The notes under the pieces: model-generated
Seen by the model: only the letters and a program-made list of their open reading frames with translations
Told to the model about the DNA's origin: nothing
The model's database searches: none
Assembly: GCF_025149945.1 (NCBI RefSeq)
Contig: NZ_JALXVH010000001.1
Location: 65,418-129,417, forward strand
DNA length: 64,000 nt
Reading direction: 5' to 3'
Source of the DNA: Kocuria sp. p3-SID1428
Lineage (GTDB): Bacteria; Actinomycetota; Actinomycetes; Actinomycetales; Micrococcaceae
Position numbers and translations under genes: made by a program
Shown: piece by piece, positions 46,039 through 56,697 of the stretch
Layout of the letters: every line of letters starts with the position of its first letter
Numbering within the stretch: position 1 is the stretch's first letter

Positions 46039-47193
46039 ATGAGCGCAGATGCGAAGGCCCGCCCGACGACCACCTGGATCGATGCGATGTTCATGCGCGG
46101 GGGCACCAGCAAGGGACTGTTCTTCCGCGAGCAGGATCTCCCTCCGGCGGGGCCGCAGCGCGACCGCGTCTTCACGGATGCCCTGGGCTCCCCGGATCCG
46201 TTCGGCCGGCAGCTGGACGGGATGGGCGGCGGGATCTCGTCGCTGTCCAAGGTCGTCTCCGTGGCGCCGTCGTCACGGCCGGATGCGGATGTGGACTACA
46301 CCTTCGGCCAGGTGGCCGTCCGCGAGGCGGCCGTGGACTACTCGGGCAACTGCGGCAATCTCTCGGCGGCCGTCGTGCCCTTCGCGCTAATGGCCGGCAT
46401 CCACGAGGTCGACGACGACGGACCCGCCAGCGTCATCGCCCACAACACCAACACCGGGAAGCTGATCGAGGTCAGGCTGGAGGTCGCCGATGGCGCCGCC
46501 GTGACCTCAGCTAACTTCGTGCTCCCGGGCGTGGCCGGATCCGGAGCACCCATCGAGCTGCGCTACCTCGACCCAAGCGGCTCGCGCACCAGCGGCGCGC
46601 TGCCCACTGGGTACCCCGTCGACACCCTCGAGGTCGGAGGGCGTTCGATCGAGGTCTCGCTCGTGGATGTCGCCACGCCCATGGTGTTCGTGGCAGCCAC
46701 CGATCTGGGCCTCACGGGCGCCGAGCTGCCCGACGCGCTCGATGCCGAGGCGGAGCTCGCAGCCCTGCTGGAGCGGATCCGACGGACAGGTGCGGTGGCC
46801 ATGGGACTGTGCGAGACGCCGGCGGACGCCCCGCAGTCCGTTCCCAAGATCGCGATGGTCGCACCGCCAGCAGACTCGACCCTTCTCGACGGCACCGATG
46901 TGCCCGCCGCTGACTGCGACGTCCTGATCCGCGCCGTGTCCATGGGGCTGAGCCACCGCGCGATCCCCGGCACCTCCGCGCTGTGCGCAGCGGCAGCCGC
47001 GAACATCGAGGGCACCGTGGTGCAGCGCTGTTCCACGAGCTCGGGCTCGGAGCTGCGGATCGCGACGCCGTCGGGCGTGGTCGCCTCCGCGGCCGACGTG
47101 AGCGCGGAGGACGGTGCGCTCAAGGTCACTGCGGCGTCGCTGTTCCGCACGGCCCGGCCGCTGATGCGCGGACAGGTGGCGCTGCCGCAGTAA
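46039..47193 (+). CDS. PrpF/4-oxalomesaconate tautomerase-like isomerase
   Basis: Diaminopimelate-epimerase-fold isomerase of 384 residues that moves a double bond in an unsaturated di- or tricarboxylate (methylaconitate, oxalomesaconate and similar). The N-terminal DAMFMRGGTSKGLFF and the catalytic-cysteine motif DYSGNCGN (Cys105) are clear. IAHNTNTGKLIE and the closing EGTVVQRCSTSSG also fit the family. The second half lacks an obvious paired Cys at the usual place of Dap epimerases, as is normal for PrpF. It is divergent from the M20/MHS pair; a shared pathway is possible but unproven. Confidence 0.85.
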   Translation: MSADAKARPTTTWIDAMFMRGGTSKGLFFREQDLPPAGPQRDRVFTDALGSPDPFGRQLDGMGGGISSLSKVVSVAPSSRPDADVDYTFGQVAVREAAVDYSGNCGNLSAAVVPFALMAGIHEVDDDGPASVIAHNTNTGKLIEVRLEVADGAAVTSANFVLPGVAGSGAPIELRYLDPSGSRTSGALPTGYPVDTLEVGGRSIEVSLVDVATPMVFVAATDLGLTGAELPDALDAEAELAALLERIRRTGAVAMGLCETPADAPQSVPKIAMVAPPADSTLLDGTDVPAADCDVLIRAVSMGLSHRAIPGTSALCAAAAANIEGTVVQRCSTSSGSELRIATPSGVVASAADVSAEDGALKVTAASLFRTARPLMRGQVALPQ

Positions 47194-47199
47194 TGCGGA

Positions 47200-47237
47200 G
47201 AGGCCCGGATCCGCATTGTGCTGCGGATCCGGGCCTC
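47200..47237. terminator. bidirectional intrinsic-type terminator
   Basis: A perfect 16-bp stem, GAGGCCCGGATCCGCA (47200-47215) with its complement (47222-47237), and a 6-nt loop. It lies 7 nt after the PrpF-like stop and 25 nt beyond the stop of the convergent DUF262 gene, so it can serve both. Confidence 0.85.
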
Positions 47238-47261
47238 GTCGTCGACCGATTTCAGTCAATC

Positions 47262-49115
47262 TCAGGCGTCGTCCGTGTCGTCTTTCACCTGGTCGGAATC
47301 GAACGTCGCCGCTGCCGCTACGGCGTCTTGAACGACGTCGGCCCCGGAGCTCTCCCGTTGCACCGGCGTCCCCATGGCTTCCTCGATCAGTCGGATGAGG
47401 AACTCGCGACGGTGCTCGAAGTGGCTCGCAAAGTCGTCTCGCCGCATGGCCTCCGCATCGAGACCGTGCGACCGCAGCAGATCATCGACCTCTGCCGAGG
47501 ACAGTTGCGACTCCCGCTCCACACGTCGGAGGTACTGCGACGGAGCGACACCGCCGATCGCCCGGTTAGTGCGTGCCGCCAGGGGTGTCTTATTGATGAT
47601 GCTGTCGTACTGGCTGCCCCGGATGTCATTCTTCTCCGACCAGGCCTTGGGGAAGACATGGTGGATGTCGGTCGCCAGATCCTTGTGTGTCTGCAGGTCG
47701 AAGCGATGGTTGGCAATCCAGTCACGTGCGCCCTTCGCCACCTGCAGCGCGTAGATCCCCTTGTACGCGGCGGAAATCCGGGACCTCAGCGTGTACAGAC
47801 GCCATTCGTTGAACGACGCGTCCGCGACGGTCAGGGGCAGGTCTTGGGACTCTCCGATTGCCCAAGCCGGTACCTGCTCCACGTCTCGCGCGAACCGGGT
47901 CTCTGTTGAGGAACCGTAGAGCTCGCCCAGCACTCCGGACCAGTACCAACGCCGGAGCCGAGCCTGCACTCCGTGATTGTCGGCGTTCGAGCCGAGGAGC
48001 ACTCGGATCACAGCAAGCGGGACGAGCTGGGTCGCATACGGCAGGAAGCGCGTGTCGAAGATGCACTGATCGACGACGAATCGCGCAGCCCACAGAAAAC
48101 CGTCGCGCAGCTGATCCCGCCACGACAGATACGACGCCAATTCGAGCTTCAGGAGGTCCTCGCGCTTGGCGGACACGGCCGGTGGGCGCTGGGTCCTGCT
48201 CTCCCGGTTGCGCCGGAGAGTCTCGAGCAGGCTGATTCCCTGGATGAATTCAACGTTACGGGTGTCAGCCAGAACGGGGTACACCGCGAAATCAGCTTCG
48301 ATCTCGGCCCAGTCGTCCTTCAGCCTGAAGTCGCTGCCGTGCTTTTCGAAGTATTGCGCGTCACCTGCGAAGCTGGAGGTGAGCAGCTCGAATACCGTCA
48401 GCGGCACCCCGCCGGTGTTCACCTTTTCGAAGACCGTCGCCACAGCCGCCTTGCTGGTCTTGCGGTCCAAGGAGATGGCCGGGATCCGGTAGGCCGAGGT
48501 CGGCTGCACGATGTCGTTGATGAATCGGTCGCCCAGATCTCGATCGTCCATCCGGCTGACGAGACGGTAGAGAGCAAAGCTGTCCAGGAAGAGACTGACC
48601 GGCACGATTCCCGCCCTGACCTGATTGTCGGCATCCGACAGGTCCCGGACGATGTCCCGTCCGAAATTGGAGCGCTCGATGCCGTCGGCAGGAAGCGACA
48701 GGACCGCGTCATCAAGACGGTCATCCCCTTCTGCTGCCACCCGGACGTCGACGAAGTATCGACGGTCCAGGAGCTTCCCGCGCGAGTCCCTGGTCGCCAC
48801 GACTCCGTTTCCGCTGAAGGCCTGGGTCAATGAGGTGAGTCGCTGCTGCCCGTCCAGCAGAAGCCAATCGGGCGCGGTCCCCTCAGGAGCTCCCGAGCCG
48901 GAGATCGCCTTGGGCTTGAATCGCACGTGCTCGTTGCCGGTCTGCAAGAGCATGACGATGCCCATCGGGTGGCCCCGTAGGACGGTGACGATGAGCTGGC
49001 GAACGCGCTCGTCGTCCCACTTGTACTCCCTCTGGAAATCCGGAAGCTGCAGCTTTCCCTGGCGGGCCCATGAAACGTATTCAGCGAGCTGGAACTGCGG
49101 GGTCTCGAAGGACAA
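47262..49115 (-). CDS. GmrSD-type restriction enzyme (DUF262 plus DUF1524-like HNH)
   Basis: A 617-residue single-chain type IV-like restriction enzyme. The DUF262 (GmrS) domain shows QLPDFQREYKWDD, LRGHPMG and LLLDGQQRLTSLTQAFSG (DGQQR at 88-92), the NTP-binding/hydrolysis signature. EKVNTGGVPLTVFELLTSSF follows. The C-terminal GmrD-type nuclease has DIHHVFPKAW (from 483) and SIINKTPLAARTNRAIG. Relatives cut modified phage DNA; the modification recognised here is unknown. The start is TTG 49115 with ACGAGG upstream. GC is about 58-60% in lines counted by hand, against well over 70% in nearby genes, so acquisition is likely. Confidence 0.88.
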   Translation of the reverse strand: MSFETPQFQLAEYVSWARQGKLQLPDFQREYKWDDERVRQLIVTVLRGHPMGIVMLLQTGNEHVRFKPKAISGSGAPEGTAPDWLLLDGQQRLTSLTQAFSGNGVVATRDSRGKLLDRRYFVDVRVAAEGDDRLDDAVLSLPADGIERSNFGRDIVRDLSDADNQVRAGIVPVSLFLDSFALYRLVSRMDDRDLGDRFINDIVQPTSAYRIPAISLDRKTSKAAVATVFEKVNTGGVPLTVFELLTSSFAGDAQYFEKHGSDFRLKDDWAEIEADFAVYPVLADTRNVEFIQGISLLETLRRNRESRTQRPPAVSAKREDLLKLELASYLSWRDQLRDGFLWAARFVVDQCIFDTRFLPYATQLVPLAVIRVLLGSNADNHGVQARLRRWYWSGVLGELYGSSTETRFARDVEQVPAWAIGESQDLPLTVADASFNEWRLYTLRSRISAAYKGIYALQVAKGARDWIANHRFDLQTHKDLATDIHHVFPKAWSEKNDIRGSQYDSIINKTPLAARTNRAIGGVAPSQYLRRVERESQLSSAEVDDLLRSHGLDAEAMRRDDFASHFEHRREFLIRLIEEAMGTPVQRESSGADVVQDAVAAAATFDSDQVKDDTDDA

Positions 49116-49246
49116 ATTGAACCTCGTCTCGGTATGGGGCCATGGTTCGGCTGCAAGTGACCGACTTCGAACTCATCATGCCCCACAGCAGGAGACCGGC
49201 TGCGTCAGCTGCGTCATCGTCGCTTCATCCGGGAGCTGCATCAAGA

Positions 49247-49284
49247 AGGGCCCGGCACCGCAGAATCCTGCGGTACCGGGCCCT
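49247..49284 (-). terminator. terminator of the nrd operon
   Basis: AGGGCCCGGCACCGCAG (49247-49263) pairs with CTGCGGTACCGGGCCCT (49268-49284) with one mismatch and a 4-nt loop. It lies 36 nt beyond the nrdF stop. Confidence 0.8.
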
Positions 49285-49319
49285 GGGTCGCCTCGTTGGA
49301 CGACAAGAGGATCAGCCGA

Positions 49320-52538
<3,219 letters not shown>

Positions 52539-52542
<4 letters not shown>

Positions 52543-53036
52543 TGCCACAGCTTCATCAGTCCTTCGTTCACATTGGCGACGTCCTGCTCGGTGCCCATCA
52601 GCTCGAATCGGTAGAGCAGGGGGGCATCGCACTTGACGGCGATCTTCTGGGCGGCGAGGCAGAAATGCTCGCCGAAGTTGGTGTTTCCGGCCCCCAGGAC
52701 CCCGCGCAGCTGACGGCGGTTCTCCTCGAGGTTGAGGAACTTCACGACCTGTGGAGGCACGGCCCCCGAGCCGCCGGGGCGACCGTAGGTGGGCACGGCC
52801 AGCACGTAGGGCTCCCGGACGACCGGGGCCTCCTCATGGGTGCGCAGCGGCAGGCGCAGCGAGCGGGCGCTGAGCTTCTCGACGAACTTGTGCGTGTTGC
52901 CCGAGATCGACGAGAAGTAGACGACGAGGGGGTCGCCCGAGCCCGACGACGTGCGATCGGTGGTCTCGGCGGCGGGCCGGTCGCGCTCAGCGGCCGCGCG
53001 GCGCAGATCAGCGATGAGTGCGGACAAGGCAGTCAC
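52539..53036 (-). CDS. nrdI: flavodoxin-like NrdI
   Basis: Flavoprotein that supplies the oxidant for assembling the NrdF cofactor. The 165 residues include the FMN phosphate-binding motif [18 protein letters not shown] (about 38-55) and [41 protein letters not shown] is the NrdI signature region. A polar N-terminal extension of about 34 residues precedes the flavodoxin core. The start is GTG 53036, with GAGAAGTGA upstream. A 12-bp inverted repeat lies between it and nrdH. Confidence 0.94.
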
Positions 53037-53098
53037 TCACTTCTCAAGCGGTACGACGGGTCCCGGACGAACCGGGGTGCGGGGACGACCATGGTGCT

Positions 53099-53160
53099 CG
53101 ACGGCCGGACCGGGCGCCGGTCCCCTCTCAGGAGACGGGCGCCGCACAGTCCGGCCGTCG
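53099..53160 (-). repeat. inverted repeat between nrdH and nrdI
   Basis: CGACGGCCGGAC (53099-53110) and its exact complement (53149-53160) are separated by 38 nt. The spacer has further self-complementary GGGCGCC segments. It sits in the 137-nt nrdH-nrdI gap and could act as a partial terminator or an mRNA-processing/stability stem; neither is proven. Confidence 0.55.
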
Positions 53161-53173
53161 TGGTCGGAGAGCT

Positions 53174-53410
53174 TCAGGCGGAGACGCGCACCGCGAGCTT
53201 GGAGATCATGTCCGGACGGTAGCCGGACCAGTGGTCCTCGCCGGTCTCCACGACCGGGACCTGCTGGTAGCCCAGGCTCATGACGTGCTCGTAGGCGGCC
53301 TGGTCCTCGGTCACATCGACGACGCTGTAGTCGATGCCCTTCTTGGCGAGCGCACGGTAGGTGGCGTTGCACTGGACGCAGGAGGGCTTGCTGTAGACGG
53401 TCACTGACAT
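53174..53410 (-). CDS. nrdH: glutaredoxin-like NrdH
   Basis: Small thioredoxin-fold electron donor for NrdEF, 78 residues. The redox motif CVQC (11-14) is the NrdH type (CVQC/CMQC). HWSGYRPDMISKL at the C-terminus is the conserved W-S-G-F/Y-R-P-D segment that separates NrdH from glutaredoxins and allows reduction by thioredoxin reductase. First gene of the nrd operon, with two NrdR-like boxes about 160-207 nt upstream of its ATG. Confidence 0.96.
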   Translation of the reverse strand: MSVTVYSKPSCVQCNATYRALAKKGIDYSVVDVTEDQAAYEHVMSLGYQQVPVVETGEDHWSGYRPDMISKLAVRVSA

Positions 53411-53569
53411 GTCGGTGATCCCTTCCTGTTCATGGGGGTGAGTGGCGTGGTGAGAAGAGCCGCTCCGAGGCCTCCGGAAGGTGTCCGGTGCTCGGTGCAG
53501 GACCGCCGTTTCGGGGGCTCCGATTGGTCCGTGGCATCCGGGCCGCTCTGTTTCCTGCGCTGAGCCTCG

Positions 53570-53617
53570 ATACTACATCTAGTGCCCACCCCGTGGGGAA
53601 AGCACAAGATGATGTAG
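53570..53617 (-). promoter_or_regulatory. pair of NrdR-like operator boxes
   Basis: Box 1 is ATACTACATCTAGTG (53570-53584) and box 2 is GCACAAGATGATGTAG (53602-53617). On the minus strand box 1 reads CACTAGATGTAGTAT, so both share CAC-A/T-AGATG. The centres are about 32 bp apart, roughly three helical turns, as in known NrdR box pairs. A TAGTAT -10 candidate on the minus strand (53570-53575) overlaps box 1, so bound NrdR would block it. Confidence 0.75.
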
Positions 53618-53720
53618 GACGGTCAGATTCGTCACCATCGACGCTCCTCCCCAGCCTGTCCACAGGTCAGGGCTGCGCCGGCCGCGCGGACCGCCGCGCG
53701 GACACGCGGTTCGAACATGG

Positions 53721-53759
53721 CGAAGGGGGCGTCATCCACACCTGGGGACGCCCCCTTCG
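53721..53759 (-). terminator. terminator of the glycerate kinase gene
   Basis: A perfect 13-bp stem, CGAAGGGGGCGTC with its complement (53747-53759), and a 13-nt loop. It lies about 50 nt past the stop codon. Confidence 0.75.
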
Positions 53760-53808
53760 GACAGCCTGTGCACCGGCGAAAGTTCTCGGCGCACGGCGTG
53801 TCATGACG

Positions 53809-54966
53809 TCATGGGACCTGTTCACCGCCGTCCTGATCGGCCCCTTCCGCCAGCTCCGCCCCGATCTCCCGGCCGATCTCGACCAGCAGCGTCCGGGACA
53901 GATCGGTGTCCCGCGCGCAGTCGGCCTGCGTGCGCTCACTCAGCGAGCGGATGCGGGCGATGCCTGCCCCCGGGGCGGCCTCCGCGCCCAGGGCGTTGTG
54001 CCCCACGACGGCCTCCACGCGTGCCGGGGCGGCTCGACGGGCGACGACGGCCGGCAGCTTGCCAGACAGGGTCTGGCTGTCGATCCGCCCCTCGCCGGTG
54101 ATCACCAAGTCACAGCTGGCCGCGGCGCGGTCGAAGCCCAGCAGGTCCAAGAAGTGATCCGCGCCGGAGGCGATCCGGGCACCGAGCAGCATGGCCGCGA
54201 ATCCGAGCCCGCCGGCGGCACCCGCAGCCGGGCGCTCGGCCAGCTCAGCGGCATCGGGGCGAATCTCTGCCAGCTGCCGGACCAGGTGCTGCAGGCCGGA
54301 CTCGAGCTGCTGGACCTCGCGCGCATCCGCGCCCTTCTGCGGCGCGTAGACCGCGGCGGCGCCGTCGGAGCCGAGCAGGGGGTTCTGGACATCGCTGGCG
54401 GCCACGACCTCGACGCCCGTGAGATCGACGGCCTGCGTCGGATCGACCGTACGGATCTCCGACAGCCCCCGGCCGCTGGGGTCCACGGGGACGCCATCGG
54501 CGTCCAGGAATCGCCACCCCAGTGCGGTGAGCATGCCGATGCCGCCGTCGGTGGAGGCGCTTCCGCCCAGGGCCAGAACGATGCGCTCGGCGCCGAGCTC
54601 GAGCGCTGCGCGCACCGCCTCCCCCAGGCCGCGGCTGGTCGCCGCACCGGCATCGCGGCGGTCGTCGGGAATCATCTGCAGCCCGCTCGTGGTGGCCGCC
54701 TCCACGATCGCGGTGGCCTCCCGCAGAGCGATGGCGGTGACGGCCGGTTCCCCGAGCGGGCCCGTCACAGGCGCCTCATGCGCGGCGAAGCCCGCCGAGA
54801 GTCCTGCCTCCACGCTGCCGTCGCCGCCGTCGGCCAAAGGCAGCTCGCGCACCTGCGCCTGCGGCACGGCGGCCCGGATCCCCTCGGCCAGCGCAGCGGC
54901 CACCTCGCGGGCGGTCAGGCTGCCCTTGAACTTGTCCGGAGCGATGAGCACGTTCGGCGACGGCAT
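53809..54966 (-). CDS. glycerate kinase (GlxK/GarK type)
   Basis: Phosphorylates D-glycerate (2-phosphoglycerate-forming in the GarK class), feeding glycolysis. The 385 residues carry the family signature APDKFKGSLTAREVA at the N-terminus and LADGGDGSVEA. LALGGSASTDGGIGML, NPLLGSDGAAAVYAPQKGA and DLVITGEGRIDSQTLSGK also fit. The C-terminus is acidic. It sits beside remnants of a tartrate/D-malate-type dehydrogenase and a dicarboxylate transporter. In tartrate catabolism, a TDH of this type yields glycerate or its precursor, so the locus was probably a tartrate or hydroxy-dicarboxylate pathway. Confidence 0.92.
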   Translation of the reverse strand: MPSPNVLIAPDKFKGSLTAREVAAALAEGIRAAVPQAQVRELPLADGGDGSVEAGLSAGFAAHEAPVTGPLGEPAVTAIALREATAIVEAATTSGLQMIPDDRRDAGAATSRGLGEAVRAALELGAERIVLALGGSASTDGGIGMLTALGWRFLDADGVPVDPSGRGLSEIRTVDPTQAVDLTGVEVVAASDVQNPLLGSDGAAAVYAPQKGADAREVQQLESGLQHLVRQLAEIRPDAAELAERPAAGAAGGLGFAAMLLGARIASGADHFLDLLGFDRAAASCDLVITGEGRIDSQTLSGKLPAVVARRAAPARVEAVVGHNALGAEAAPGAGIARIRSLSERTQADCARDTDLSRTLLVEIGREIGAELAEGADQDGGEQVP

Positions 54967-55020
54967 GAGGGGACCTCGGTTCTCGGTGGTGGGGTCGGCG
55001 GCAGATCCGGTGGGTGCGGC

Positions 55021-55585
55021 TCAGACCGTCTCGTAGGCGGCGTCGGCCTCGGGCTTGGGCTGCACCCTGGCCAGTGCCTCGATGATCGCCTGCGTGAGCT
55101 CGTCCGTCGAGCTCGTGCCGCCGATGTCGCGGGTCAGGTGGCCAGCCCCTCCGTCGTGGCCTCGATCGCGGCCTCCAGGCGGCGCGCCTGATCGGAGAGG
55201 CCGAACTGGTCGAGCATCAGCGCCGCGGAGGCGATCGCGCCGATCGGATTGGAGATCTCCTGCCCAGCGATATCCGGAGCGGAGCCGTGGACCGGCTCGA
55301 ACATCGACGGGAAGCGCCGCTCCGGGTTGAGGTTGGCACTGGCGGCCAGGCCGAGACTTCCCGCGAGCGCCGAGCCCAGGTCCGAGAGGATGTCGGCGTT
55401 GAGGTTCGAGGCCACCACGACCGAGAGGTCATGCGGGTGCAGGATGAACTTGGCGCTCATGGCATCCACCAGCACCGACTCGTTCGCCACGTCCGGGTAC
55501 TCGGCGGCCACGCGCTGGAAGACCTCGTCCCACAGGACCATGCCGTACTGCTGGGCATTCGACTTGGTCACCGAGGAGACCTTAT
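55021..55585 (-). pseudogene. tartrate/D-malate/isopropylmalate-type dehydrogenase remnant
   Basis: Only the C-terminal half of a beta-decarboxylating dehydrogenase remains. It begins near KVSSVTKSNAQQYGM and includes WDEVFQRVAAEYPD, ILSDLGSALAGSLGLAAS and FEPVHGSAPDIAGQ. A lost base near 55137 creates a stop after EGLAT. The true end (LTRDIGGTSSTDELTQAIIE) lies in the next frame and stops at 55021. The N-terminal half, with the coenzyme-proximal start of the fold, is gone. The GG-T-SST C-terminus fits the tartrate-dehydrogenase branch. The right edge of homology abuts the transporter remnant head-on. Confidence 0.8.
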
Positions 55586-56602
55586 CTGCTGACCTCCGTG
55601 CTGCTGGGCGTGATCGTGCTGTGGATCTGCGAGCCGGTGCCCATCCCCGTGGGCGGCCTGATCGGCGTCGGCGCGATCGTCGTGCTGGGCGTGGCCCCGG
55701 CCGGCTCCCCGCCCAACCTGATCGGCCGCGGCCTGATCGAGGAGGCCATGGGCACCCGGATCTCGTTCGCGCAGTGGATGGTCATGGCCTTCCCGATCTG
55801 CCTGGGGATGCTCATCGTTCTCGCCGCGACCATGTTCCTGCTCAACCGGCCCGAGGTCCGTCGCCTGGACGGCGTGGAGGACTACGTCCGCGAGCAGCGC
55901 GAAGCCCAGGGCCCCATGGATCGCGCGGCCAAGAACACGATCATCGCCTTCGGCGTGACCATCACCCTGTGGCTCCTGCCGGCCGTGGTCAGCCTGTTCG
56001 CGGGCACCGACTCCGAGCTCTACATCTTCATGGACGACCGCCTGGACGAGGGCATCGCGGCGGTGCTCGGCGCCTCCCTGCTGTTCATCCTGCCCAAGGA
56101 CTGGGCCACGCGGGAGCCCACCCTCACCTGGTCCGAGGCCGCCAAGATCGACTGGGGCACGATCCTGCTCTTCGGCACGGGCATCATCTTCGGCTCCATG
56201 CTGGCCGACACCGGCCTGGCCGAGACCATCGGCACCGGCGCCTCCGAGAACCTGGGGGTCACGCGCCTGGCCGCGATCACGGTGTTCTCCGCAGTGCTGG
56301 CCGTGCTGATCTCGGAGACGACCTCCAACACGGCCGCCGCCGCGGTGATCGTCCCGATCGTCATCCCCCTGTGCCAGGCCATGGAGGTCGATCCGCTGGT
56401 GCCCGCCGTGGCGGCCACGTTCGCGGCGTCGTTCGGGTTCATGCTGCCGGTCTCCACGCCGCAGAACGCGATCGTCTACGGCACCGGCGCAGTGCCCATG
56501 GTGCGGATGATCCGCACGGGCGCGGTGTTCGATGTCCTGGGCATCATCCTCGTCGTGACCATGGTGCCGGTGATGGTGGGGGTGGTCGGGCTCTCCGGCT
56601 GA
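55577..56602 (+). pseudogene. DASS/SLC13-type dicarboxylate transporter remnant
   Basis: Remnant of a Na+/dicarboxylate (divalent anion) symporter. The N-terminus is missing: the frame enters at LLTSVLLGVIVLWICEPVPI with no ribosome-binding site. VVLGVAPA then jumps directly to GSPPNLIGRGLIEEA, although about 120-130 residues including the SNTAT motif of the first repeat normally lie between. The second repeat is intact (ETTSNTAAAAVIVPI, LPVSTPQNAIVYGTG). The frame remains open for over 330 codons, but with helices of the first half missing the protein is unlikely to work. Confidence 0.75.
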
Positions 56603-56629
56603 GGCCCCCGGTCTGGTCCGCCGAGGGCG

Positions 56630-56662
56630 CGGCCCCCGAAGCCCTCCAGGCTTCGGGGGCCG
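56630..56662. terminator. hairpin terminator
   Basis: CGGCCCCCGAAGCC (56630-56643) pairs perfectly with 56649-56662 around a 5-nt loop. It lies between the convergent transporter remnant and aldehyde dehydrogenase genes, near both stops. Confidence 0.8.
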
Positions 56663-56697
56663 TGCTCCTGCGGGGGCCGTCGTGGACGGCGGAAGGC

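Larger units (their letters stand above)
53411..53808. other. nrdH upstream region and glycerate kinase 3' region
   Basis: A 398-nt noncoding stretch. It holds the nrdH leader, two NrdR-like boxes (53570-53617) and the hairpin terminator of the glycerate kinase gene (53721-53759). No gene is supported here. Confidence 0.6.

Noticed and set aside
44656..47193. Assigning the M20/MHS/PrpF group to a named pathway such as gallate or propionate breakdown
   Set aside because: None of the specific partner genes (gallate dioxygenase, 2-methylcitrate synthase or dehydratase) is present nearby.
53488..53700. A possible plus-strand gene starting in the nrdH upstream region
   Set aside because: The frame has no ribosome-binding site, covers the operator boxes and the terminator, and continues as an antisense shadow of glycerate kinase.
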